From Sphingomonas sp. H160509 (GTDB taxonomy: Bacteria; Pseudomonadota; Alphaproteobacteria; Sphingomonadales; Sphingomonadaceae), in contig NZ_JAMXSR020000001.1 in NCBI RefSeq assembly GCF_024124765.2, positions 62,001 through 126,000 of the forward strand: 64,000 bases of DNA, read 5' to 3'. The notes under the pieces are model-generated. The model did no database searches and had not been told where the DNA came from. It saw only the letters and a program-made list of their open reading frames with translations. The translations under genes were made by a program, and so were the position numbers. Shown piece by piece: positions 55,871 through 63,784 of this stretch; within the stretch, counting starts at the first letter, position 1, and every line of letters begins with the position of its first letter.

Positions 55871-56785
55871 GTGCCGCTTAAGGCAGCAGTCAGGTCAGAG
55901 TTGGCATTCTCAAGGCTCATTGAGGATACCAACTTCGGCATGTTTTTCAGTTCTCTACGGCGTTCGCAGATCTGTTTTATCGTTGCCAGCTTGGCATTCG
56001 GCCTACCTGTGCAGGCGGCATATGCCCGATCACTCGTCTCTGAGATTGTGGTCGATGCCTCAACCGGTACCGTTCTGTTTTCGGAGACGCCGGATGCAGC
56101 GAGACGGCCCGCTTCACTGACCAAGCTGATGACGCTGTATCTCGCATTCGAAGCTCTTGCCGACGGCCACTTACGGCCAAGTGACCCTTTGCCGATATCC
56201 CGCCGGGCGGCGCGCCAGCCAGCGACGCATTTGGGTATAGCCGCAGGTGGAAGGATCACAGTCGGCAAGGCGCTGGATGCTATCGCAGCGATCTCGTCGA
56301 ACGACCTGGCCGTTGCCCTGGCCGAACGCATTGCCGGTAGTGAGCCGAAATTTGCCAGACTGATGACGGCAAAGGCGCGCCAGCTTGGGATGCGGAATAC
56401 GCGCTTTGCAAACGCATCTGGACTGACCAGCGCCGGTAACATGACAACGGCGAGCGACATGGCGAAGCTCTCGCGCGCCATCGTCAGGCGCTTTCCGCGG
56501 CAATATGCCCGGTTCAGCAAGCGTACGATCCAGTGGAGATCGCGTCGCACTGCCAATCATAACCATCTGCTCGGCCGGGTTACGGGCGTCGACGGCATCA
56601 AGACCGGGTACACGTCCGACGCCGGCTACAATCTCGCAGCATCGGCGATGCGCCGAGGTCGGCGTATCGTGGTCGTAGTGCTGGGTGAGACCAGCGTTTC
56701 GGCGCGTGATGCGCGCGTTGCCAATCTGATCGAGTTGGGCTTCACCGGGTCGAAATCAAAGGCGCGTCGCTTACAACGGCGGTAA
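55871..56785 (+). CDS. D-alanyl-D-alanine carboxypeptidase (S11)
   Basis: Up to 304 residues; the likely start is ATG 55940, giving a signal peptide ending AYARS. Active-site motifs: SLTK (nucleophile Ser), SSN, and KTGYTSDAG. The C-terminal extension is short, so it may lack the membrane anchor of DacA. Trims peptidoglycan stem peptides in the periplasm. Confidence 0.9.
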   Translation: MPLKAAVRSELAFSRLIEDTNFGMFFSSLRRSQICFIVASLAFGLPVQAAYARSLVSEIVVDASTGTVLFSETPDAARRPASLTKLMTLYLAFEALADGHLRPSDPLPISRRAARQPATHLGIAAGGRITVGKALDAIAAISSNDLAVALAERIAGSEPKFARLMTAKARQLGMRNTRFANASGLTSAGNMTTASDMAKLSRAIVRRFPRQYARFSKRTIQWRSRRTANHNHLLGRVTGVDGIKTGYTSDAGYNLAASAMRRGRRIVVVVLGETSVSARDARVANLIELGFTGSKSKARRLQRR

Positions 56786-57052
56786 CTCGACGAACGGCCT
56801 TGGCATGGCTCAGGGCCATGAGGACCGTTCGGATCGATAATATATCTTATGTTAAATCAATAAGTTAGCAGATATTTGACATTGATTTTGCATGGCTTTG
56901 TTCCGGCTTTCGCCGGGATCCGTTTCAAGCAGCAACCGAGGCCAGGACCGCATAAAGCTACGCGCTTCCCACGCCGAGGCCACCTAAGATGGACGACACA
57001 GACGTAACTACGACGCCATCGCTCATGGCGATTGATAACGTCTGCCCAACAA
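56786..57052. other. Non-coding gap before the VapBC pair
   Basis: AT-rich first part (56840-56890), then a GGCTTTCGCC-type hairpin (about 56900-56920). No supported gene. Confidence 0.4.
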
Positions 57053-57053
57053 G

Positions 57054-57072
57054 GTATATACATGGCATATAC
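57054..57072 (+). promoter_or_regulatory. Palindromic operator upstream of vapB
   Basis: GTATAT-acatggc-ATATAC, 13 nt before the vapB GTG and just before AAAGGAGG. Suited to autoregulation by the VapB/VapC complex. Confidence 0.6.
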
Positions 57073-57084
57073 AAAGGAGGCGTC

Positions 57085-57351
57085 GTGACCCAGGCATCTG
57101 CTAATTTCGACGTGCGCGAAGCCAGGCTGTTTCGCAACAATCGCAGTCAGGCAGTGCGAATTCCCGCCGAGTTCGAATTTTCGGGAAGCCGTGTGCTTAT
57201 CCACAAGGAAGGCGACAAGCTTATCATCGAACCCGAACCCAAGGCCCGTCTTCTCGACATCCTGAAAGGGCTAACCCCCCTCGCCTCTGAAGATCTGTTT
57301 CCAGAGGATCTCGATGCTACGCTGCTCCCGCTCAGGGCCGTCGATCTTTGA
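57085..57351 (+). CDS. vapB: VapB-type antitoxin (AbrB/MazE-like)
   Basis: 88 residues from GTG 57085 with AAAGGAGG 4 nt upstream. N-terminal swapped-hairpin AbrB-type domain: RLFRNNRSQAVRIPAEFEFS, then SRVLIHKEGDKLIIEP. C-terminal toxin-binding tail. Overlaps the toxin start by 4 bp. Confidence 0.88.
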   Translation: MTQASANFDVREARLFRNNRSQAVRIPAEFEFSGSRVLIHKEGDKLIIEPEPKARLLDILKGLTPLASEDLFPEDLDATLLPLRAVDL

Positions 57352-57755
57352 CCGGTTCACGCTACATGCTCGATACCAACATCGTCTCCGATCTCGTTCG
57401 AAATCCGCAAGGCGCGGTGTTCGACAAGATCGTCGAGATCGGGAGCGACAATCTGTGTCTCAGCATCATCACCGCGGCCGAACTTCGCTATGGTTGCGCC
57501 CGTAAGGGGTCCCCTCGCCTGCTCCAGCAAGTCGAAGCCATTCTGAGCGGGCTCGAGATCCTTCCGCTCGATGTCCCGGCCGACGCCGAATATGGCGGGA
57601 TCCGCGCCGAGCTTGAAGCCGCTGGCAAACCGATCGGCCCCAACGACCTCCTGATCGCAGCTCACGCCTATGCGCTGGGTGCCACTCTGGTCACCGCTAA
57701 TGTCGGCGAGTTCACCCGTATTCGGGGTCTTCGCGTGGAGAATTGGCTCGGCTGA
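57348..57755 (+). CDS. vapC: VapC-type PIN-domain toxin
   Basis: 135 residues from TTG 57348. PIN acidic residues: YMLDTNIVSDLV (Asp), TAAELRYG (Glu), GPNDLLIAAHA (Asp) and LVTANVGEF. Predicted RNA endonuclease, neutralised by the upstream VapB. Confidence 0.9.
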   Translation: MTGSRYMLDTNIVSDLVRNPQGAVFDKIVEIGSDNLCLSIITAAELRYGCARKGSPRLLQQVEAILSGLEILPLDVPADAEYGGIRAELEAAGKPIGPNDLLIAAHAYALGATLVTANVGEFTRIRGLRVENWLG

Positions 57756-57919
57756 CGCCGACGGTTTCCGCTTACGAAAACAGGGCCGGAACCGATAGCA
57801 GCGGTCCGACCCCGTCGATCGAAGGATCCTCCGTCGAAACGATGGATAGACTGGCTTAACGCATCTGCGTCGAATCCGGTCCACCACCCCCGATATACGG
57901 TTCCTCATCAATTTTCCAT

Positions 57920-57940
57920 GAACGGGCCTTTCGGCCGTTC
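57920..57940 (+). promoter_or_regulatory. Hairpin in the leader of the 57994 gene
   Basis: GAACGG pairs with CCGTTC (57920-57925 and 57935-57940), inner GGCC-tttc-GGCC. Lies 54 nt before the ATG. The leader lacks the GA tract of the other accessory genes. Confidence 0.4.
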
Positions 57941-57993
57941 CACCCGCCATACGGCACATCACCCGAAGGATTTCACCCCGAAGGGACATCTCC

Positions 57994-58188
57994 ATGACCG
58001 TCATTGCACTTTCAGCCCGACGCGGTTCACTGAGTTCACTCGAGAACGCCTACGCCGTGGCTATTCAGCTTCGTGAGAGCACCGGCATCGACCAGTTTGT
58101 GGTCCGCACCGACAATCCCATTCAGCCTTTCCGTGTCTCCCGGTGCCGGCCACATCATCCGGAGAGTCTTCTCGCCCTGGTCGCCTGA
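57994..58188 (+). CDS. Small hypothetical protein
   Basis: 64 residues, start after GAAGGGACATCTCC. Sequence MTVIALSARRGSLSS... with one helical and one beta segment. No family recognised. Confidence 0.45.
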   Translation: MTVIALSARRGSLSSLENAYAVAIQLRESTGIDQFVVRTDNPIQPFRVSRCRPHHPESLLALVA

Positions 58189-58202
58189 CCGGGCGACTAT
58201 TG

Positions 58203-58691
58203 TCAGCCCTCGGTCGTCACTTTGGCCATGATCTGCGCGGCCGTCAGGCTCTCGCACAGCTGGGCGTTCGTGGCGTAAATTACCGCAAGCTTCTGCTCGC
58301 GCATCACCATGCACATCCGACCACGACGGTACGTCAGGCTCTGCAACCAGGCGAGTTCTGTAATCGCCTGCTCGATAGGCGTGTCGTACAGCAGATACCA
58401 AAGCCGCATCTGGAACGGGCTCTTGTCGCGCAGGATCTCTTCGAGATCCTTGTGCCCCTCGCCACGGCCCATGCCGTTGCTCGTATCGTTCGCCAGAGCG
58501 GCGAACGCTTCCTGCATCTCCGTGATCGCGAAATAGGCGACGTCGAGGCCGATCCCGATCGTGGCGCCTGCCAGCACCCGCCGATCGGTCGATATTTCGG
58601 GGTCGCCGTTCTCGTTGGTGCTGCTGTTGTTCAGCACGTCATATAGCGGGAGGTCATAGTCGTACCCCCTCATCATATCCTGTACTTTCAT
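58203..58691 (-). CDS. Hypothetical protein
   Basis: 162 residues from ATG 58691; AAGGAGG is better spaced for it than for ATG 58694. An internal hydrophobic stretch (VLAGATIGIGLDVAYFAI) may be membrane-associated. No family recognised. Opposite to the TA pair. Confidence 0.6.
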   Translation of the reverse strand: MKVQDMMRGYDYDLPLYDVLNNSSTNENGDPEISTDRRVLAGATIGIGLDVAYFAITEMQEAFAALANDTSNGMGRGEGHKDLEEILRDKSPFQMRLWYLLYDTPIEQAITELAWLQSLTYRRGRMCMVMREQKLAVIYATNAQLCESLTAAQIMAKVTTEG

Positions 58692-58829
58692 CATATCCTC
58701 CTTCGGGTGAGGCCTCGGATTTGGCGGGATCGTCTTACGATCGAGCAATACCCGGTCGCGTGACGAACATTGACAATTCCGCTGCCTACGGCAATGTCTG
58801 TACGTCACGACAAATAAGGTCAAGCCGCC

Positions 58830-59078
58830 ATGCAAACTTTTTCCAGTCGCGACTTCAATCGCGAACCAGGTCGCATCAAGCGGGCCGCGATTGAGGGCGC
58901 AGTCATCATCACCGAACGCGGCCGACCGATCATGGCGGTCATGCCCTTTGCCGAGTACGAGCGGCTGAAAGCGCCTCCCGGCAACATCCTCGACGCCCTC
59001 GACATGGACGAGATCGGAGACATCGAGGTCGATTTCAGCCGGGCAGCATCGTTCCCACGTCCGGCGGTCTTCGATTGA
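58830..59078 (+). CDS. Phd/YefM-type antitoxin
   Basis: 82 residues. SRDFNREPGRIKRAA-IEGAVIITERGRPIMAVMP (in parts) is the Phd/YefM core; C-terminal tail binds toxin. Overlaps the toxin start by 4 bp. Confidence 0.88.
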   Translation: MQTFSSRDFNREPGRIKRAAIEGAVIITERGRPIMAVMPFAEYERLKAPPGNILDALDMDEIGDIEVDFSRAASFPRPAVFD

Positions 59079-59503
59079 TGTACTTGCTCGATACAAATGC
59101 CCTGTCGGAGCTGCGCAAGCGGCGCAGCGGGAAGATAAGCCCAGCCGTCGAAGCGTGGGCCGGTAGCGTCGATCAGGCGGACATGTACCTTTCGGTCATC
59201 ACGATCATGGAGATCGAGCTAGGGATCGCACTGCTCGAACGGCGCGATGCGCGGCAAGCCGGCGTGTTGCGGCTTTGGCTACACGACAAGGTCATGCCCG
59301 CCTTTGCCGGGCGCATACTCCCCGTCGACACAACGATCGCGCTGCGCTGTGCGCGGCTACACGTTCCGGACACCAAGAGCGAACGCGACGCCTGGATCGC
59401 AGCGACTGGCCTCGTACACGACCTGACGATCGTCACCCGAAATGTCGTCGACTTCGCAGGTACAGAGGTTACGCTTTTGGATCCGTGGACCTACCCTCAG
59501 TAA
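59075..59503 (+). CDS. VapC-type PIN-domain toxin
   Basis: 142 residues. PIN residues in YLLDTNALSELRK, TIMEIELGI, ERDAWIAATG and LTIVTRNVVDF. Pairs with the Phd-type antitoxin rather than VapB. Second independent TA pair within 2.5 kb. Confidence 0.9.
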   Translation: MMYLLDTNALSELRKRRSGKISPAVEAWAGSVDQADMYLSVITIMEIELGIALLERRDARQAGVLRLWLHDKVMPAFAGRILPVDTTIALRCARLHVPDTKSERDAWIAATGLVHDLTIVTRNVVDFAGTEVTLLDPWTYPQ

Positions 59504-59543
59504 CGTTCAAGAATGCGGCCTGAGCCGCGTAGGACGGCGTGGT

Positions 59544-59756
59544 TCAGACGTCGTCGCTCTCGACCGGCGTCGTCACGCCACGCGCTACGAGCGCGGCAGT
59601 CAACTGACGCCTGATGCTCATGCCGTTCAGGTGGCTAAACACGCCCTCATAACCCTCGGCAGTAAGGCGTTCTCGAATGTCCGAAACCGAGCGACAGGCG
59701 CCTTCCCTCGCCAACTGGAATGCCCGCTCAACCGTGCCGATGCGCGTGTCGCTCAA
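59544..59756 (-). CDS. Small protein paralogous to 22895 protein
   Basis: 70 residues if starting at TTG 59756 (GGGGGAA upstream); a longer frame from 59822 is possible. ERAFQLAREGACRSVSDIRE and HLNGMSIRRQL match the 22895 protein pattern. Function unknown. Confidence 0.55.
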   Translation of the reverse strand: MSDTRIGTVERAFQLAREGACRSVSDIRERLTAEGYEGVFSHLNGMSIRRQLTAALVARGVTTPVESDDV

Positions 59757-59822
59757 TGTTCCCCCGGATAGCCGTGCGATCGCGCGTGATGCGGTTGTCG
59801 GCTTTCGCCGGTTAACGACCAA

Positions 59823-59944
59823 AGTTTATGCGGTTCAAGCATGTTCGCGGTTGCAATGCGATCTTCGCAGATGCAGCATGGCGACGCCTTTCAGGCATCC
59901 TCTCCTAAAAACTATCCGGGCCAGCTTACTCTGGCCCTTTTTTT
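59823..59944 (+). ncRNA. Candidate small RNA ending in an intrinsic terminator
   Basis: An intergenic segment ending in the clean terminator GGGCCAG-CTTACT-CTGGCCC plus seven T (59918-59944). No plus-strand gene ends nearby (the toxin gene ends over 400 bp upstream). An unpaired CCTCTCCT (59900-59907) is reminiscent of anti-Shine-Dalgarno s-RNA loops. Promoter not identified. Confidence 0.4.
59918..59944 (+). terminator. Intrinsic terminator
   Basis: Perfect 7-bp GC-rich stem, 6-nt loop and T7 tract. Confidence 0.85.
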
Positions 59945-60026
59945 GTCTGCCAAACGCCACCCGGTGCGCCTTACGATATCTTTGGCACCGCCTTGGTCTG
60001 AAGGGATCCAACCCAGCTTGATGTCG

Positions 60027-60443
60027 CTATCGATGCTTGAGCCGTGCAGCCAACACCCTCGTCTCACGCGCGATCTGCTCTTCCATCATTGGCCAAATAT
60101 CCCGCGCCGCGGCGCAATAACCTGACCAGTCCGCCTCGATCGACGTCGACGTCCATTGGGCAATATGCGCGCGCGAAAACATCCGCTTGGTTGCGGTCGC
60201 AAAGAGTAACTCGGACAGCTCCGTCCTAAAGCCATCGTCGGCATCTTTTAGCAGAGTTGGAACGATCACCTCGCTGACGTACCTAGACCGCGACAGGCTG
60301 GACGCCGTCAACTGTTCACGGGCGTTCGCCAGCTCACGACTGTTCGGGTTTTCCTCGCCGCAATGCCGTCTGATTTCGCGAAGGCCAGCCATGATGTCTC
60401 GATGATGCCCTTCCAATGTGCCGAGCATCGCTTCCGGATTCAT
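60027..60443 (-). CDS. Hypothetical helical protein
   Basis: 138 residues from ATG 60443 with GGAGGG 8 nt upstream. All-helical; LEGHHRDIMAGLREIRRHCG recalls hemerythrin-like helices, but the metal-ligand set is not convincing. Unknown. Confidence 0.55.
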   Translation of the reverse strand: MNPEAMLGTLEGHHRDIMAGLREIRRHCGEENPNSRELANAREQLTASSLSRSRYVSEVIVPTLLKDADDGFRTELSELLFATATKRMFSRAHIAQWTSTSIEADWSGYCAAARDIWPMMEEQIARETRVLAARLKHR

Positions 60444-60699
60444 TTTTGTAACCCTCCCCTGCCGGACGATCATACATCGCGAGGCATCTGCTTTCGTGTT
60501 TTCGGCCAGCGTCGCTGTGACGTTCGCCCTTTTCGATAGGCCACTCTAAAGACTTGATTGATGGGCTCAAGCCAAGCTTTTCCCCTACGGAAATGCGGTG
60601 CCTGCCTAGCGTTCGCGTTGCCTCGAGCGTGCTTTATGACCGTCGTTTAACGAAGCCTTCCGCCGTCGATGGACTATCTGTTCGGTCGCATCGTGCAGA

Positions 60700-61440
60700 G
60701 ATTGGTGTGAAAACGAAAGCGCTCCGGTGGCATGATCGGGAGCGATCTAGACGAGGGGTAGCCGGACGGAATCTTCGAAGATTTCAAGCAAGAACAGGCA
60801 GGGGTTGGGACATCCCGCCCAAGAGGGCGGGACCGTTCAATAGTCGGCAAGAGCCTCCCGGAGCCCCGCGAAGAGCGGGTCTCCGCCCTTCGGGTACAAT
60901 CACTTGTCGGGCTCCCGGAACGCGCTGAGAGGGCTCGCGCGCCAGGTCCGCGGACGGCATGGGGCGGGGTGCGGATCCACCCTGACGTCACGCCCAGGAC
61001 AGCGACCACCGCAGGCAGCCTTCGGCTGTGGAATCATGCGCTAGGCGCATGATGTGTGCTTTGTGGGCCTGTGTTCTCATCGCACCCTTCGCCGTCTCTC
61101 AGTGTCTCTGCGTGCCAGACCCGTCCGACGGGGTCGGCGTCAAAGGAGAATTGTCCGCAAGCGGACAATGCTTTTGTTTGATCTGAAGACGCCTCAACAA
61201 GAATACCGGGCCTAAAGGCCCTACGGTTTCCACCGCTAAAGCGGCGGAGCCTCCGTCATTCGTGTTGACCCCGCCAGCCGTGCCCGCCTCTTGAGCCCCT
61301 GCGAGGACGGCTCCGGGTGCGATGAAAACAAAGGCCGGGCCTTGCCCATCAGCACGGTAGAAACAGAATTGCTCGCTACCGCGATCAATGCGTCTTTGAT
61401 TTGTTATTTACGCCCCCTAGTCGGGGGCTTTTTTTATGCT
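60700..61440 (+). ncRNA. Hairpin-rich non-coding region, candidate structured RNA or origin-type locus
   Basis: No supported gene between 60444 and 61587. Successive perfect hairpins: AATCTTCGAAGATT (about 60770); CCCGCCC-AAGA-GGGCGGG (about 60813); ATCATGCGC-TAG-GCGCATGAT (61033-61053); TTGTCCGC-AA-GCGGACAA (61151-61168); GGGCCT-AA-AGGCCC (61208-61221); CCGC-TAAA-GCGG (61233-61244). Long-range pairing is possible between GTTCTCATCGCACCC (61073-61087) and GGGTGCGATGAAAAC (61315-61329, one mismatch). It ends in an intrinsic terminator. It could be a large RNA, or a single-stranded-DNA origin such as oriT. Confidence 0.4.
61412..61435 (+). terminator. Intrinsic terminator
   Basis: GCCCCC-TAGTC-GGGGGC followed by seven T. 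Confidence 0.88.
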
Positions 61441-61497
61441 CGGACTCACCGTGTACGATGATTGGGCGTCAAGTAATCAATCAGGTTGGTCAAATAG

Positions 61498-61587
61498 AGT
61501 GGAGGGGGTAAAAGAAGATGCCGGAGGGGAAAGGCCCCACGCACCGGCAAACAGGGGGATAGGCCCCCGAAACATGGAGCGAATACT
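61498..61587 (+). promoter_or_regulatory. Purine-rich leader (GA-leader 9)
   Basis: GGAGGGGGTAAAAGAAG (61501-61517). Nested hairpins follow: TGCCGG (61519-61524) with CCGGCA (61544-61549), enclosing GGGG/CCCC; then GGGGG-ATAGG-CCCCC (61554-61568). ATG at 61588. Confidence 0.55.
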
Positions 61588-62034
61588 ATGAACATCGGTT
61601 CTTTCAAGTCGGTCGGCGGTCAGCTTATCGGTTCGGTCGCAACGGCAACCATCGACCTCGCTCGCCTTGGCCTCCGTCCCGTCGAGAGCACGAACGACAA
61701 GGCCCCCGCGTTCGAAATCATGGTTTTGAACGTCGCGAAGCGTTGGGTGCAGATCGGCGCGCTTTGGGAAATGACCAGCAACAGCAGCGGCGAAGTTTTC
61801 TATCAGGGCAAGCTGGACGACCCCAGCATCAGCGAACCCCTCCAGATCATGCTTTTCGGCAATAACGAAGAGGGTTTCCGCGTCGTCTGGAACCGCCCGA
61901 CCACGCGCCGCGAAAATCTGGACGGCACCCGCCAGAACCGCCGCAAGGCATCGGATGACGGTTTCGGCACCGGCAACGCCACCGACAACGGCCAGCTTTC
62001 CGAGCCGCTGAACGACGAAATCCCCGCGTTCTAA
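61588..62034 (+). CDS. DUF736-family protein
   Basis: 148 residues. Core IGSFKSVGGQLIGSVATATI, an IGALWEMTS segment and YQGKLDDPSISEPLQIMLFG are DUF736 features. Family common next to conjugative transfer genes; function unknown. Intact, behind GA-leader 9. Confidence 0.85.
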   Translation: MNIGSFKSVGGQLIGSVATATIDLARLGLRPVESTNDKAPAFEIMVLNVAKRWVQIGALWEMTSNSSGEVFYQGKLDDPSISEPLQIMLFGNNEEGFRVVWNRPTTRRENLDGTRQNRRKASDDGFGTGNATDNGQLSEPLNDEIPAF

Positions 62035-62111
62035 GACCACCAAGACGGGCGGGGAGAGCGCTCTAACGCTCCCCGACCCTAGCCGCCTACCCTGCCAACG
62101 GAGTCAGACCA

Positions 62112-63201
62112 ATGACGAAGAAAACGACCTCCCCGCGCCTTACCAGCTTTGCCGACTTGGGCGAAGCCATGAACGACACCAACGCCACCCCCGCGACCGG
62201 CAGCGCGTCCGACGACGCGGCCGACCCCCGCACGGCAGAGATTGCCGAGAGCATGCGCCGACGCAGCGGCGACGACCAATTTTCAGGAAGCGTTCGGCGA
62301 CGTTGGCGCGCTTTCCATTGTCGAGCTTGGCGCAGACCGCGCCGAACTCGACATGCCCGAGCCGATCGAGGCGCAGCACGATTGCGCGTCGATCATGGCA
62401 ACGCTTTTCGACCTGTTCCGCGATACCCGCCTAGAGGCGAGCGCACAGGCAATTGCATGGGGGTTCGTCAATTCGTTTCACTACGAAGCGCAGAAGCTGG
62501 AACGCGAGGAAGACACGCTTTGCCGCGACCTTGGCGAGATGACGCGCCGTTATGATCCGTCCGAGATTTACGCGGTCGAAATGGAGGAATTGCAACTTCG
62601 CGCGCAGACCAAGACCGAGCAGCGCGCCGCCATCGAATGCATGCGCGACTATGCAGCCGATTGCTATCGTGCACAGTCCGGCCACCCGTGGTCCCCCGCG
62701 CGCGGATCGAAGGTTTCCAGCGGAGGCACCGCAAGCCAGATTGCCGCCCTCGATTTCTTGAAGGCCCGCGCGCAGGACCACCGCGAAAAGCGTAATCCCA
62801 CCGGCCCGCTTGTCGTCTTTTCGGGCGGTCAGGAGTGGCACGACTTCAAACAGCTTTGGGACCGCCTCGACCAGATTAAAGCCCGTATCCCGCACATGAC
62901 GCTTTGCACCACAGCGCAGCGTAAAGGGTGCGACATGATCGCCGCAGCATGGGCCGCAAGCCGTGGCGTTACCGTGGTTGCCTTCACACCGCAGACGGGC
63001 CGCTATGGCAACCGGGCCGGGTTCGTTCGCAACGAGCAGCTTGTAAAACTCGCACCCGTCGAAGCCATCGTTTGCCAAGGTTCCGGCCTGCAATCGAATC
63101 TCTTGCAGACCTTGAAGGACGCCCGCGTCCCTACCCACGCCTTCCGTATCGACGGACAGGCACCGGCACCGACCGCAACCAAGCGGCAGGCAATCGGCTA
63201 A
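62112..63201 (+). CDS. DUF2493 (SLOG-like) plasmid protein (frameshifted)
   Basis: About 363 residues. C-terminal DUF2493/YspA-like Rossmann domain (about 235-345): LVVFSGGQEWHDFKQLW, then CTTAQRKGCDMIAAAWAA, then GRYGNRAGFVRNEQLV. Helical N-terminal part. One extra T at 62280-62283 splits the frame; correction gives DDQFQEAFGDVGALS. SLOG domains bind nucleotide-type ligands. Follows DUF736 by 77 bp. Confidence 0.8.
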
Positions 63202-63264
63202 CCCTATCCGGGCGGCGCAGCCGAGAGCGCGCCGCCCCTCACCTTTCCTTGGCAGGAAACACTA

Positions 63265-63304
63265 GGCCAGCGGCGGGCGAAATCCCCGCGCTGGCCCCTT
63301 TTGT
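63265..63304 (+). terminator. Probable terminator after the DUF2493 gene
   Basis: GGCCAGCG...CGCTGGCC type stem (63265-63272 and 63289-63296, with one bulge) followed by CCTTTT. Confidence 0.6.
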
Positions 63305-63316
63305 CAGCGTTGCTGT

Positions 63317-63339
63317 GGGGGGAACCCTACGGTTCCCCC
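63317..63339. repeat. Long perfect hairpin in gap
   Basis: GGGGGAACC-CTAC-GGTTCCCCC, extended by GTG/CAC. No T run. Lies in a 580-bp gap (63202-63784) that otherwise holds nothing recognised. Confidence 0.5.
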
Positions 63340-63736
63340 ACGCCAGGCGACCGGCCGCGCGACATCCTTGGCACGGCCCGGTCGGGCCGCACCTGGACGC
63401 CGCGCAGCCGGTCGCCTTCCCCCTCCGGTAATGCGCTGCCGCAGCTTTGGAAACATCGCGAACAAGCTGCCCGACCGTCCGGTTTGAGGCTGGCGCGGGA
63501 CCCGGCTCGCTCGCATCGGTCAGGCCCTTCGGCCTGCCCTTCGCTACGCCTCGGCCGGGGAAGCGCCAGTGCGGGCATCGAGCCCGCCCCGGCGCTGCTG
63601 ACGCGGTTTTCCAACGTCTGACAGTCATACCCTGCACCGCTCGCTCGCCTGCGCGCAGCGGCCTTTTGGCCGTGCGCTGACTACGCGTCGCGGCATCGAC
63701 CGTGATGTTCGATCTCAGGCGTCGCGAAACCTCTCC

Positions 63737-63784
63737 AGAGAGGAGGAAGGGGAGGGATTTGCGGTTTCAACGAAGGAGGTCACC
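63737..63784 (+). promoter_or_regulatory. Purine-rich leader (GA-leader 10)
   Basis: CCTCTC-CA-GAGAGG (about 63730-63743), running into GGAGGAAGGGGAGGG (63742-63756), then GAAGGAGGT before the ATG at 63785. Confidence 0.5.

Noticed and set aside
60554..60928. 124-codon open frame in the hairpin-rich region
   Set aside because: Interrupted by strong hairpins, no family, Arg/Pro-rich; the region looks non-coding.
60700..61440. Confident oriT call
   Set aside because: No relaxase gene or known nick sequence is visible in the window.
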